Assembly: GCF_014646095.1 (NCBI RefSeq)
Contig: NZ_BMMU01000019.1
Location: 117,544 to 181,543, forward strand
From: Streptomyces lacrimifluminis
GTDB lineage: Bacteria > Actinomycetota > Actinomycetes > Streptomycetales > Streptomycetaceae
DNA: 64,000 nt
Direction: 5' to 3'
Both the position numbers and the translations under genes were made by a program. The notes beneath the pieces were generated by a model. That model was not told where the DNA came from. It made no database searches and saw only the letters and a program-made list of their open reading frames with translations. Shown piece after piece: positions 17,213-26,648 of this stretch (the stretch's first letter is position 1; each line of letters begins with the position of its first letter).

Positions 17213-17875
17213 ATGGGCTTCACGATCGGCAGCAGCCGGGGTATCCGCGAGATCCGGCCCGGCACGCGCCGCCGCGGCCGGTCGTCCGAGTGCACCGCCG
17301 TGGCCGAGTACACCGGCCTCTGGGGCTGGGACGTGGTCGCCGGTGCCCGCGCGGCGGGCGGCGCCTGCTCCTGCGGCCTGACCGACTGTCCCGCGCCGGG
17401 CGCACACCCCCTGGGCTTCGCGCCCCGGGTCGCGGCCGGCGCCACGCTCGACGAAGTCACCGACACCTGGGGCCAGTTCCCCGGCGCCGCGGTCATGCTC
17501 CCCGTGGGCCGCTCCTTCGACGTGATCGAGGTCGCCGAACCGGCCGGCCGCCACGCCCTGGTCCGCCTGGAACGCATGGGCCTCCCCCTCGGCCCGGTCA
17601 CCGTCACCCCCGAGGGCCGCGCCCAGTTCTTCGTCGCCCCCGGCGCCGCCGCCGAACTCCCCGAACTCCTCTACCGCATGGGCTGGGACGACGCGACACT
17701 CGACCTGCACGGTCTGGGCACCGGTACGTATCTCACGGCGCCCCCCTCCGACCGGGGCGGCCTCGGCCCGGTCACCTGGCTCCGCCCACCCGCCCTGGAC
17801 ACGGCGACGAACCCGCCGGCCGCCAGACTGCTGCTGGGGACGCTTGCCTACGTGGCGCACCGGTCGCGGGCGTAG
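17213..17875 (+). CDS. primase-polymerase N-terminal-domain protein
   Basis: 220 residues, ATG 17213 with a GGAGGGGG ribosome-binding site. The central part is like the N-terminal half of bifunctional DNA primase/polymerase (archaeo-eukaryotic primase superfamily), with the Cys/His cluster CSCGLTDCPAPGAHPLGF typical of actinobacterial members (about residues 51-68). The catalytic acidic pair of active primases is not obvious, and the helicase half is absent. It may therefore be a nucleotide- or DNA-binding relic that no longer primes. Convergent with ftsY across a terminator. Confidence 0.7.
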   Translation: MGFTIGSSRGIREIRPGTRRRGRSSECTAVAEYTGLWGWDVVAGARAAGGACSCGLTDCPAPGAHPLGFAPRVAAGATLDEVTDTWGQFPGAAVMLPVGRSFDVIEVAEPAGRHALVRLERMGLPLGPVTVTPEGRAQFFVAPGAAAELPELLYRMGWDDATLDLHGLGTGTYLTAPPSDRGGLGPVTWLRPPALDTATNPPAARLLLGTLAYVAHRSRA

Positions 17876-17910
17876 CGCCCAGTTTCACGGCGCGGCGCCG
17901 CACAGCAGGG

Positions 17911-17943
17911 CGCCCGTCCCCAACTGCACCTTGGGGACGGGCG
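17911..17943. terminator. bidirectional terminator
   Basis: Perfect 13-bp stem CGCCCGTCCCCAA / TTGGGGACGGGCG with a 7-base loop between convergent genes, followed by TCTCTTC on the plus strand. Confidence 0.85.
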
Positions 17944-17979
17944 TCTCTTCGTGGGCCTACGGCTTTCCGGAGGTGGTGA

Positions 17980-19179
17980 TCACTCTCCGATAAGAGCGTC
18001 AACGAACGCCTCCGGCTCGAACGGAGCCAGATCGTCGGCCCCCTCGCCGAGCCCGATCAGCTTCACCGGCACACCCAGCTCGCGCTGTACGGCGATGACG
18101 ATGCCGCCCTTGGCGGTGCCGTCGAGCTTGGTGAGCACGATGCCGGTGATCTCGACGACCTCGGCGAAGACGCGGGCCTGGACGAGCCCGTTCTGCCCGG
18201 TCGTGGCGTCCAGCACGAGCAGCACCTCGTCCAACGGGGCGTGCTTCTCGACGACGCGCTTGACCTTGCCGAGCTCGTCCATGAGCCCGGTCTTGGTGTG
18301 CAGCCGCCCGGCGGTGTCGATCAGAACGACGTCGGCACCGGCCTCGATGCCCTCCTTGACGGCGTCGAAGGCGATCGAGGCGGGGTCACCACCCTCGGGA
18401 CCCCGCACGGTACGGGCCCCGACGCGGTCGCCCCAGGTCTGGAGCTGGTCGGCGGCGGCGGCCCGGAAGGTGTCGGCGGCACCGAGAACGACGTTCTTGC
18501 CGTCGGCGACGAGCACGCGCGCGAGCTTGCCGGTGGTGGTGGTCTTGCCGGTGCCGTTGACACCGACGACCATCACGATGCCCGGGGTGTCGAGGTTCGA
18601 GTCGGTCTTCACGGTCCGGTCGAACCCGGGTTCGAGGATCTGGAGGAGTTCCTCGCGCAGCAGCGCGCGCAGGTCGGCGGGCGTACGGGTGCCGAGCACC
18701 TTCACGCGCTCGCGCAGCCGCTCGACGAGTTCCTGGGTGGGCTGGACTCCGACGTCGGCGGTGAGGAGGGTGTCCTCGATCTCCTCCCAGGTGTCGTCGT
18801 CGAGATGCTCGCGCGCGAGGAGCGTGAGCAGCCCCTTGCCGAGCGCGTTCTGCGACCGGGAGAGCCGGGCACGCAGCCGGACCAGCCGCCCGGCGGTGGG
18901 CTCCGGCACCTCGATCACGGGGACGGGAGGTTCCTCGACGGCGACGGACGAGGCGTCCGCACCCCCCGGGAGATCCACCTCCTCTATCGTGCGGCGCGGT
19001 TCGTCGCGCGGCGTCTCGGCCTCGTCGCCGACGTGCGGCTCGGCCGGAGGGGCGGTGAGGTCGGGTGTCGTGGGGGGCGCCGGGGGCAGCGGCTTCTTCC
19101 TGCGGCTGCCGACGACGAGCCCGCCGAGCACACCGAGCAAGACCACGGCGATGACTACAGCAAGGATGATGGTTTCCAT
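17980..19179 (-). CDS. ftsY: SRP receptor FtsY
   Basis: 399 residues from ATG 19179. An N-terminal membrane anchor (METIILAVVIAVVLLGVLGG) is followed by a Pro/Glu-rich acidic linker to about residue 100. The NG domain has GVNGTGKTTTTGKLA (G1), LIDTAGRLHT (G3) and TKLDGTAKGG (G4). It receives Ffh-ribosome complexes at the membrane. The membrane anchor is an actinobacterial feature; the E. coli protein has none. Convergent with the primase-like gene. Confidence 0.97.
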   Translation of the reverse strand: METIILAVVIAVVLLGVLGGLVVGSRRKKPLPPAPPTTPDLTAPPAEPHVGDEAETPRDEPRRTIEEVDLPGGADASSVAVEEPPVPVIEVPEPTAGRLVRLRARLSRSQNALGKGLLTLLAREHLDDDTWEEIEDTLLTADVGVQPTQELVERLRERVKVLGTRTPADLRALLREELLQILEPGFDRTVKTDSNLDTPGIVMVVGVNGTGKTTTTGKLARVLVADGKNVVLGAADTFRAAAADQLQTWGDRVGARTVRGPEGGDPASIAFDAVKEGIEAGADVVLIDTAGRLHTKTGLMDELGKVKRVVEKHAPLDEVLLVLDATTGQNGLVQARVFAEVVEITGIVLTKLDGTAKGGIVIAVQRELGVPVKLIGLGEGADDLAPFEPEAFVDALIGE

Positions 19180-19445
19180 AACACCGCCAGTATGGCGTGA
19201 CCTCCCGCGCGAGCGTTCGTTTCCACGCGGACAGCAGGGCCCCACGGGCCGGGCCGGCCGGCCCGCTGTTCGACTGCGGTCGGCCCGGAAGCCCCTCGGG
19301 GCGGAGTCGCGGCCCGACCGGCGCGCGTCGGCGCCGGCTACGTGAAGCCGCGTCCCCGGGGTGTGTCACGACCCGTCCGGTGGGCCCGTGGCCCACCCTC
19401 CCCTCCGACAGCGGTGAGCACCTCGCACGCTCACACCCTGGCCAC

Positions 19446-19460
19446 CTGACGGATCGTCAG
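19446..19460 (+). promoter_or_regulatory. palindromic operator candidate
   Basis: CTGACG-GAT-CGTCAG, a perfect 6-3-6 inverted repeat 43 bases before the monooxygenase start. Its shape is like sites for TetR-type repressors, but no TetR gene is near, so the regulator would act from elsewhere. Confidence 0.5.
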
Positions 19461-19502
19461 TTACCGTCCCCCTTCACACCGCTGACGAAGGGGATCGGTC
19501 CC

Positions 19503-20474
19503 ATGCCCGTCACCGTCGTACGTTTCAACCTGGTCGCCCCCGACGCCACCCCCGCCGATCTCCGCGCCCGCTACCAGGCCGCGATCGAGATGGCCGCGTA
19601 CGCCGACGCCCACGGAATCACCACCGTCCAGACCGAGGAGCACCACGGCGTCGCCAACAACTGGCTGCCCTCGCCGTTCGCCTTCGCGGGGGCCGTGTTC
19701 GGGGCGACGCGCCGGATCGCGGTGACCGTGTCGGCGGTGATCGGCCCGTTGCACGACCCCTTGAGGCTCGCCGAGGACATCGCCGTACTCGATCTGCTGA
19801 GCGGCGGGCGGCTGGTCACGGTCGCCGGGATCGGATACCGGCCCGAGGAGTACGCGCACTTCGGCGCCGACTGGAAGCGGCGCGGCAAGCTCCAGGACGA
19901 GCTGCTGGAGACGCTCCTGAAGGCCTGGACCGGGGAGGAGTTCACCTACCGGGGCCGTACGGTCCGGGTCACTCCGCGCCCGTGCACCGAGCCGCACCCG
20001 CTTCTCCTGGTGGGCGGCTCGTCGAAGGCGGCGGCCAGGCGGGCGGCCCGTCTGGGGCTCCCTCTCTTCCCCAGCGCACACCTGCCCGAGCTGGAGGCCT
20101 ACTACAAGGAACGGCTCGTCGAGTACGGCACGGAGGGCTGGACGATGATGCCGGCCGCCGAGACCCCGCTGCTGCACATCACAAAGGACCCGGACCGGGC
20201 GTGGGCCGAGCACGGCCACCACTTCCTGCACGAGGCCCGGACGTACGCCTCCTGGCAGTCCGGCGACATACGGTCCGCCGTGAAGTCGGCGGCCACGACG
20301 GTCGAGGAGCTGCGCGCCGAGGGTGTCTACCGGATGCTGACGCCCGAGGAGTGCGTGGCGCAGGGGCTGGACAACTACGTGCTGCATCCGCTGTCGGGCG
20401 GGATGCCGGTGGAGGAGGGGTGGAGGAGTCTGCGGCTGTTCGGCGAGCGGGTGGTGCCGGAACTGGCGGGCTGA
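19503..20474 (+). CDS. luciferase-like flavin monooxygenase (LLM family)
   Basis: 323 residues of the FMN/F420-dependent TIM-barrel family. Seen: an N-terminal strand with YADAHGITTVQTEEHH, ATRRIAVTVSAVIGPLHDPL, EDIAVLDLLSGGRLVTVAGI and the later PLLLVGGSSKAAARRAARLG. The substrate cannot be told. The locus also carries cofC for F420 (about 30 kb away), and many LLM proteins use F420, but FMN is equally likely. A 15-bp palindrome lies upstream and two terminators follow. Confidence 0.85.
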   Translation: MPVTVVRFNLVAPDATPADLRARYQAAIEMAAYADAHGITTVQTEEHHGVANNWLPSPFAFAGAVFGATRRIAVTVSAVIGPLHDPLRLAEDIAVLDLLSGGRLVTVAGIGYRPEEYAHFGADWKRRGKLQDELLETLLKAWTGEEFTYRGRTVRVTPRPCTEPHPLLLVGGSSKAAARRAARLGLPLFPSAHLPELEAYYKERLVEYGTEGWTMMPAAETPLLHITKDPDRAWAEHGHHFLHEARTYASWQSGDIRSAVKSAATTVEELRAEGVYRMLTPEECVAQGLDNYVLHPLSGGMPVEEGWRSLRLFGERVVPELAG

Positions 20475-20488
20475 CGCACCTGCTGGAA

Positions 20489-20526
20489 GCCGCTCCCGGC
20501 TCGGGCAGTGGCCGAGCCGGGAGCGG
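20489..20526 (+). terminator. terminator after monooxygenase
   Basis: Perfect 16-bp stem GCCGCTCCCGGCTCGG / CCGAGCCGGGAGCGGC with a 6-7-base loop right after the stop codon. Confidence 0.85.
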
Positions 20527-20536
20527 CCGTGGATAC

Positions 20537-20572
20537 GGGGAGAAGGGCAGCGGGGACTTGGCCCTTCTCCCC
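20537..20572 (-). terminator. terminator after glcP
   Basis: Perfect 12-bp stem GGGGAGAAGGGC / GCCCTTCTCCCC, 12-base loop, directly downstream of glcP on the minus strand and back-to-back with the monooxygenase terminator. Confidence 0.8.
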
Positions 20573-20594
20573 GGGTCGTGGGGAGGTTCCGGCC

Positions 20595-22013
20595 CTAGCC
20601 CATCTCCTCCAGCGTCTTGCCGTTCGTCTCCTTGACGAACCTGAGGACGAACGGGATCGAGAGCGCGGCGAAGATCGTGTAGATCACGTAGGTCGCGGAG
20701 AGGTTCCAGTCGGCCAGCGACGGGAAGCTCGCGGTGATGGCCCAGTTGGCGATCCACTGGGCGGCGGCGGCCACGCCCAGTGCGGCGGCCCGGAGCCTGT
20801 TCGGGAACATCTCGCCGAGGAAGACCCAGACGACGACACCCCAGGAGAGGGCGAAGAAGAGCACGAACACATGGGCGGCGACCAGGGCGACCCAGCCCTG
20901 TGTGGCGGGCAGCTTGCCGTCGACGAGGTCGTAGGAGAAGGCCCAGGCCTCCAGGGCGAGCCCGATGACCATGCCGACGGAACCGATGAGCGCGAGCGGC
21001 CGGCGGCCGATGCGGTCGACGAAGATCATGGCGATCACGGTGCCGACGATGTTGATGATCGACGTCGTGAAGGAGTAGAGGAACGACTCCGTCGGGTCGA
21101 CGCCGACCGACTGCCAGAGCGTCGCGGAGTAGTAGAACGCGACGTTGATGCCGACGAACTGCTGGAAGACCGAGAGCCCGATACCGATCCAGACGATCGG
21201 CTTGAAGAAGAAGGTGCCGCCGAGCAGGTCCTTGAAGACCGACTTGTGCTCGCTCTTCATGGCGTGCTCGATCTCGGCGACCCGGGCGTCCAGGTCGACG
21301 CTGTCGCCCTCGACCTCGCGCAGCACCTCACGGGCGCGCTCGCCCCGGCCGACGGAGATCAGGAAGCGCGGCGACTCGGGGATCGCGAAGGACAGCAGCC
21401 CGTACAGCACCGCCGGTACGACCATCACCCCGAGCATGACCTGCCAGGCCTCGACACCCAGCAGCTCGCCACGCTGGTCACCGCCCGCCGCGTTCAGGAT
21501 GCCCCAGTTGACCAGCTGCGAGATGGCGATGCCGATGACGATCGCGGCCTGCTGGAAGGAGCCGAGCCGCCCCCGGTACGCGGCCGGGGCGACCTCGGCG
21601 ATGTAGGCGGGGCCGATGACGGAGGCCATGCCGATGGCGAAGCCGCCGACGATCCGCCAGAAGGCGAGGTCGTACAGCGCGAAGGGCAGCGCGGAGCCGA
21701 CGGCGCTGATCGTGAAGAGCACCGCGGAGATCTGCATACAGCGGATACGGCCGATGCGGTCGGCCATGCGCCCCGCGGTGGCCGCGCCTATGGCGCAGCC
21801 GATCAGCGCGATGGCGATGACCTGCGCCAGGGCCGCTGAGCCGACGTCGTAGCGGCTCCGGATGGCCTCGACGGCGCCGTTGATCACGGCACTGTCGTAA
21901 CCGAACAGAAAGCCACCCATCGCGGCCGCCGCCGCGATGAAGATGACATGTCCGAGATGCTCGGGACGAGCCGTTCCGGCTCGTGACTTGAGTGTCTGCT
22001 CAGCGCTGGTCAC
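20595..22013 (-). CDS. glcP: glucose permease, MFS sugar porter
   Basis: 472 residues from GTG 22013 with AGGAG six bases upstream. Twelve membrane segments; sugar-porter motifs GGFLFGYDSAVINGA, GRMADRIGRI, FAIPESPRFL, DRIGRRPLALIGS and the final VKETNGKTLEEM. The large cytoplasmic loop follows helix 6. Matches GlcP1, the main glucose uptake system of S. coelicolor, which lies next to smc there. Glucose is then phosphorylated by glucokinase, the source of carbon repression in Streptomyces. The promoter region has TTCAAG/CTTGAA repeats. Confidence 0.9.
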   Translation of the reverse strand: MTSAEQTLKSRAGTARPEHLGHVIFIAAAAAMGGFLFGYDSAVINGAVEAIRSRYDVGSAALAQVIAIALIGCAIGAATAGRMADRIGRIRCMQISAVLFTISAVGSALPFALYDLAFWRIVGGFAIGMASVIGPAYIAEVAPAAYRGRLGSFQQAAIVIGIAISQLVNWGILNAAGGDQRGELLGVEAWQVMLGVMVVPAVLYGLLSFAIPESPRFLISVGRGERAREVLREVEGDSVDLDARVAEIEHAMKSEHKSVFKDLLGGTFFFKPIVWIGIGLSVFQQFVGINVAFYYSATLWQSVGVDPTESFLYSFTTSIINIVGTVIAMIFVDRIGRRPLALIGSVGMVIGLALEAWAFSYDLVDGKLPATQGWVALVAAHVFVLFFALSWGVVVWVFLGEMFPNRLRAAALGVAAAAQWIANWAITASFPSLADWNLSATYVIYTIFAALSIPFVLRFVKETNGKTLEEMG

Positions 22014-22094
22014 GTTCAACTCCTCGGGCCACCGGCAACGCCGCCGGGTGGGGGACCCTCCCAGGTAGGTGGTACCTGAAGGTAAAAAGGGCAT

Positions 22095-22185
22095 TATCGA
22101 GACTATGCCTTCAAGTTTCCACTTCAATCACGGGAAAGATGTGAGATGGAAGGCAGTTTGAACCGACTTGCATTCAAGTCTTGAA
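22095..22185 (-). promoter_or_regulatory. glcP promoter region with TTCAAG repeats
   Basis: Minus-strand GATAAT (22095-22100) is a candidate -10. Nearby lie TTCAAG at 22110-22115, TTCAA at 22123-22127, TTTGAA at 22157-22162 and the palindrome TTCAAG-T-CTTGAA at 22173-22185. The AT-rich repeats stand out from the GC-rich surroundings and suggest a regulator site. Confidence 0.45.
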
Positions 22186-22199
22186 GGAGAAGGGAAGGG

Positions 22200-25100
22200 C
22201 TAGCGGAGCCGCTGTGAAATCACCTTCGACACGCCGTCCCCCTGCATGGAGACGCCGTACAGCGCGTCGGCGACCTCCATCGTCCGCTTCTGGTGCGTGA
22301 TCACGATGAGCTGCGAGGCTTCCTGGAGTTCCTGCATGATGCGGATGAGCCGCTGAAGGTTGGTGTCGTCGAGGGCCGCCTCGACCTCGTCCATCACGTA
22401 GAAGGGACTCGGTCTGGCCTTGAAGATCGACACCAGCAACGCCACGGCGGTGAGTGAGCGCTCGCCACCGGAAAGCAGCGACAGCCGCTTGACCTTCTTG
22501 CCCGGGGGCCGGGCCTCCACGTCCACACCGGTGGTGAGCATGTTGTCGGGATCGGTCAGGATCAGCCGTCCCTCCCCACCGGGGAACAGCCGGCTGAAGA
22601 CACCCTCGAACTGCGCCGCCGTGTCCCGGTACGCCTCCGTGAAGACCTGCTCGACCCGCTCGTCGACCTCCCTCACCACCTGAAGCAGATCGATGCGCGT
22701 CTTCTTCAGGTCTTCGAGCTGCTCGCTGAGGAACTTGTGGCGCTCCTCCAGCGCCGCGAACTCCTCCAGCGCCAGCGGATTGACCTTGCCGAGCTGCTGG
22801 TAGGCCCGCTCGGTCGCCCTGAGCCGCTTCTCCTGTTCGGCCCGGTGGAACCGCTTCGGCTGGTTGCGCGGGTCCTCCGGGTCCTCGGGCAGCTCCTCGC
22901 CCTCGGCGGGGGGCGAGGGCGGCACCAGCTGGTGCGGGCCGTACTCGGCCACCAACCCCTCCGGTTCCACACCGAGTTCCTCCAGCGCCTTGGTCTCCAG
23001 CTGCTCGATCCGCAGCCGCTTCTCGGCGCCGAGTACCTCACCGCGGTGCATCGAATCCGTCAACTTGTCGAGTTCGGCCTTGAGATCACGGCCGGCGACG
23101 CGAGCGGCGGTCAGTTCCTGCTCACGCCGGGCCTTGGCGGCGTCGGCCGCGGTGCGCTCCTCGTCGGCCCGGGAGAGGGATACCTCGACATGCGTGAGCA
23201 GTTGCCGCGCCCCGGAGGCGACGGCTTCGGCGACGGCCGCCTCGTGTCTGAGCCGCGCCCGCCGCTGCTCGGCACGCGCGCGCGCCTCCCGTTCGGCACG
23301 CGCGGCCCGGTCGAGCGAGTCGGCCCGTCCGGCCAGCCCCTTGACCCGTTCCTCGTGCGTACGGACCTGAAGCCGGGCCTCCATCTCGGTCTGCCGCGCG
23401 TTGGCGCCGTCGGCGGCGAGGCGATCCCGTACTCCCGTGTCGGGCTCCTCCTCGACGGGCATCTCCTCGGCGACAGCCAGCCGTTCGGCGAGTTCCTCGG
23501 CATCCTGTACGGCCCTGTCGAGCGCTTCCTGCGCCCTCGCCGCGGCGGCGGTGGACCTCTCGGCCTCTCCGGCGGCGCCCCTGGCCTGCCCGGCGAGCCG
23601 CCCGAGCTGCTGGGCGACCGCCGACTTCTCCCGGTCGGCGGTCCGCCGCCGCTCCCCCAGCTCCTCGACGAACGCTGCACACTCCTTGCGCCGCTCCCCG
23701 GCGAGCCGCTGTGCCCCGGCCAACTCCTCGCACCGCACGGCCAGTTCCCCCAGCTCGGTGGCTGCCTCGTCGACGGAGGCCTGCACCTCCAGCAGGCTCG
23801 GCGCCCCGGCGGACCCGCCGTGCGCGAAGTGGGCGCCCAGCAGATCCCCTTCGGCAGTCACCGCGGTCAACTCCGGCCGCGCGTACACCAGTTCCTCAGC
23901 GTCTTCGAGCGTCCCGACGAGCACGATCCCGCGCAGCAACCGGCGTACGGCGGGCATGAGTTCGGCTGGGCCACGGACGAGGCCGGCGACGGGGGCGCCC
24001 CCCGGCCCTCCCGGAGATTCCGTCTCCTCCGGCGCGCCCGCCAGCAGCAGTGAAGCGCGTCCTGCGTCCTGCTTGCGCAGCAGGCGGATCGCGGCTGCCG
24101 CCGAGGCCGGGGTCGTCACCGCGATCGCGTCGGCCGCCGCGCCGAAGGCGGCGGCCACGGCGACCTCGTGGCCCGGGGTGACCGTCAGCAGTTCCGCCGC
24201 CGGGCCGAGCAGTCCGGTGAGGCGGTCCTGGGCGGCCAGCAGCACGCCCGTGCCGTCCTTGCGGCGCAGGCCGAGCGCCAGGGCCTCGTGACGGGCCCGG
24301 GTGGCGGCGCGCCGGCGTTCCGCCGCCGTGGCCGCCTCGCGGGCAGCCGTGAGGGCCGCTTCCGCGTCGGCGAGGGCGGCCCTCGCCGTGTCGTGCCGCT
24401 CCGCGAGGTCCGCGTCGCCCGCGTCGAGGCCGTCGACCTCGGCCTGCAGGATCTCGTACTCCTCCTGGGCCGCGACCGCCCGTTCCTGCGCCTCGTCGCG
24501 GGCGGCGGCGAGCCGGTCGATCTCGGCCTGGGCGCTCGCCGCACGCGAACGGGCGGCGTTGACCTGGCCGTTCAGCCTGGCCAGGCCTTCGCGGCGGTCG
24601 GCGATCGCGCGGGCCACGTCCTTCAGGCGCCGTTCCTCGACCGCGAGTTCGCGCTCCAGCCCGGCCCGGTGCTCGACCGTGTCCTCCAGCGCGTGTTCGG
24701 CCGCTTCCAGGGCCGCTTCCAGCTCGGCCTCCTGCTCACGGATGCGCGCGGCCTCACGCTCCATGTCCTCGGGCTCCCGTCCGCGCCGCTCCTCGTCGGG
24801 GGCGGAGGTGGCGCTCTTCACGCGTGCGTCGGCAAGCGAGACGGTGCCGCGCACCCGTTCAGCCAGCTGGGAGAGCTCGTACCAGGTCTGCTGCGCGCGC
24901 TGGAGGCGGGGCGTGAGCTGCCGTACCTCGTCCTCCAGCAGTGCCTCGCGCTGGAGTGCCTTCCTCAGCTCGGCCTCCGCCGCGTCCTTGCGTTCCTTGA
25001 GCGCGGCCTCGTCCGCGACCTCCGTCCGGAGGGCCCCCCGCAGCCGTACGAGATCGTCGGCGAGGAGCCGCAGCCGGGCGTCGCGCAGGTCCGCCTGGAT

Positions 25101-25751
25101 GACCGCGGCCCGGCGTGCGACCGCCGCCTGCCGCCCCAGCGGCTTCAGCTGGCGCCGTAGTTCGTCGGTGAGGTCCTGGACACGGGCGAGGTTCGCCTGC
25201 ATCGCGTCCAGCTTGCGCAGCGCCTTCTCCTTGCGCTTGCGGTGCTTCAGTACGCCCGCCGCCTCCTCGATGAAGGCGCGGCGGCCCATCGGATCGGCGT
25301 GCAGTACGGAGTCCAGCTGGCCCTGGCCGACGATGACGTGCATCTCGCGGCCGATGCCGGAGTCGGACAGCAGCTCCTGGATGTCCAGCAGCCGGCAGGT
25401 GTCGCCGTTGAGCTGGTACTCGCTGCCGCCGTTGCGGAACATGATCCGCGTGATGGTGACCTCGGCGTACTCGATGGGCAGCGCGCCGTCGGAGTTGTCG
25501 ATGGTGAGGGACACCTCGGCGCGGCCGAGCGGCGGGCGCCCGGTGGTGCCGGCGAAAATGACGTCCTCCATCTTGCCGCCGCGCAGCGACTTGGCGCCCT
25601 GCTCGCCCATGACCCAGCTGAGGGCGTCCACGACGTTGGACTTGCCCGAGCCGTTGGGCCCCACGACACACGTGATGCCGGGTTCGAACCGGAGCGTGGT
25701 CGCCGAGGCGAACGACTTGAACCCTCGGAGGGTCAGGGCCTTGAGGTGCAC
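22200..25751 (-). CDS. smc: chromosome segregation ATPase SMC
   Basis: 1183 residues from GTG 25751 (HLKALTLRGFKSFASATTL). The N-terminal head has Walker A GPNGSGKSN (31-39); two very long Arg/Glu/Ala-rich coiled coils flank a hinge near residues 510-670 (LGPAAELLTVTPGHEVAVAA); the C-terminal head has the signature LSGGERSLTAVALL and Walker B FYVMDEVEAALDD. Works with ScpA/ScpB in condensing and segregating chromosomes during sporulation. Closed by a stop at 22200; upstream is a terminator for the next gene. Confidence 0.98.
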   Translation of the reverse strand: MHLKALTLRGFKSFASATTLRFEPGITCVVGPNGSGKSNVVDALSWVMGEQGAKSLRGGKMEDVIFAGTTGRPPLGRAEVSLTIDNSDGALPIEYAEVTITRIMFRNGGSEYQLNGDTCRLLDIQELLSDSGIGREMHVIVGQGQLDSVLHADPMGRRAFIEEAAGVLKHRKRKEKALRKLDAMQANLARVQDLTDELRRQLKPLGRQAAVARRAAVIQADLRDARLRLLADDLVRLRGALRTEVADEAALKERKDAAEAELRKALQREALLEDEVRQLTPRLQRAQQTWYELSQLAERVRGTVSLADARVKSATSAPDEERRGREPEDMEREAARIREQEAELEAALEAAEHALEDTVEHRAGLERELAVEERRLKDVARAIADRREGLARLNGQVNAARSRAASAQAEIDRLAAARDEAQERAVAAQEEYEILQAEVDGLDAGDADLAERHDTARAALADAEAALTAAREAATAAERRRAATRARHEALALGLRRKDGTGVLLAAQDRLTGLLGPAAELLTVTPGHEVAVAAAFGAAADAIAVTTPASAAAAIRLLRKQDAGRASLLLAGAPEETESPGGPGGAPVAGLVRGPAELMPAVRRLLRGIVLVGTLEDAEELVYARPELTAVTAEGDLLGAHFAHGGSAGAPSLLEVQASVDEAATELGELAVRCEELAGAQRLAGERRKECAAFVEELGERRRTADREKSAVAQQLGRLAGQARGAAGEAERSTAAAARAQEALDRAVQDAEELAERLAVAEEMPVEEEPDTGVRDRLAADGANARQTEMEARLQVRTHEERVKGLAGRADSLDRAARAEREARARAEQRRARLRHEAAVAEAVASGARQLLTHVEVSLSRADEERTAADAAKARREQELTAARVAGRDLKAELDKLTDSMHRGEVLGAEKRLRIEQLETKALEELGVEPEGLVAEYGPHQLVPPSPPAEGEELPEDPEDPRNQPKRFHRAEQEKRLRATERAYQQLGKVNPLALEEFAALEERHKFLSEQLEDLKKTRIDLLQVVREVDERVEQVFTEAYRDTAAQFEGVFSRLFPGGEGRLILTDPDNMLTTGVDVEARPPGKKVKRLSLLSGGERSLTAVALLVSIFKARPSPFYVMDEVEAALDDTNLQRLIRIMQELQEASQLIVITHQKRTMEVADALYGVSMQGDGVSKVISQRLR

Positions 25752-25923
25752 GCCGCTGGACTCTACCTTCCGCCGGTATGTCACACGATGAACCCCTGGA
25801 TACCCCCCGGCGGTTTCACCGATGAACGTGCAGGGCACATCAGACGTTAAAGAGAGTGGACGCCCTGGGGAAACAACCACTCCGGATCATGGGGGAGCAG
25901 ACGGGCAGCACGGGGAAATAAAG

Positions 25924-25945
25924 AAGGGACGCCGAAGCGTCCCTT
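25924..25945 (-). terminator. terminator after the small coiled-coil gene
   Basis: AAGGGACGC / GCGTCCCTT, 9 bp, closing a CGAA tetraloop, with AATAAAG on one flank. Probably ends the minus-strand 26055-26258 transcript before smc. Confidence 0.75.
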
Positions 25946-26054
25946 GCAATACTCTGGCCAAACTCTGACAGCTCAGCGGTCGATACGGGCAGCTCGACCA
26001 CTGGGTGCCTGGTGCGAAGCGCAGTGCTGATGCAATGCGTTACCGATGCAGGGA

Positions 26055-26258
26055 TCAGGTGAGCGCGGGCTCCGCCTGGCGTGCGTCGATGCTCTCGAGA
26101 AGCGAATCGTGAGAAGCGGCAGCCGTCAGCTCGTCGTTCTCAGCCTGGATGCGTCCGAGTTCGGATTCCAGGTCCTGTACGCGCTGCTGGAGCCGTCGCA
26201 TCTCGGCGAGGAGTCGCGGGTCAGAGCCGCCGACGTAACCGAGAAGCGCCTTTGCCAT
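26055..26258 (-). CDS. conserved small coiled-coil protein
   Basis: 67 residues, MAKALLGYVGGSDPRLLAEM followed by a heptad-type coiled coil (RRLQQRVQDLESELGRIQAEN). Short, highly charged and widespread among actinobacteria as judged from memory; no enzymatic motif. GGAGG lies ten bases before the ATG. The family function is unknown to me. It lies on the smc side of acyP but has its own terminator. Confidence 0.75.
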   Translation of the reverse strand: MAKALLGYVGGSDPRLLAEMRRLQQRVQDLESELGRIQAENDELTAAASHDSLLESIDARQAEPALT

Positions 26259-26648
26259 GATGGATGGTCCTCCACACTGAGTGACCGACCGAAGCGGTGT
26301 GGGTCGTGAGGGAATCGCACCCGCGATGCTTGGCACAGTGGAGCTCTTGCTTGAGTTTTACTGCCGTTCATACATGCCAAACAGCTAAGGTGCGCGGGGC
26401 TTTCAGCGTCTCACCAAAAAGTTTGACGGTCAACACGATCACGCCCCGTATTGGCGGGCGGCGCGGGGCACGCAACCCCTGGCGGGCGGCGCGGCGACTC
26501 CTGCGGGGCCCGAGGGCGTGGCACCAAGCTTTTGCCGCGGAGCCTGCCACGACCTGCGCTTCTTGGCAACCACCAGCCAGTTTCTGCTGAGGACAGGTGC
26601 GCGTGGCATGTCCACGGGCCGCCGCCTGGGCCTCCTTACAGAACCGCC
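26259..26648 (-). other. intergenic region, no gene seen
   Basis: About 390 bp between acyP and the coiled-coil gene. It is AT-richer than the neighbours around 26330-26440 and includes TTGAC-G-GTCAA (26423-26433). It probably carries the promoter of the small gene. No convincing ORF or RNA structure was seen. Confidence 0.45.
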
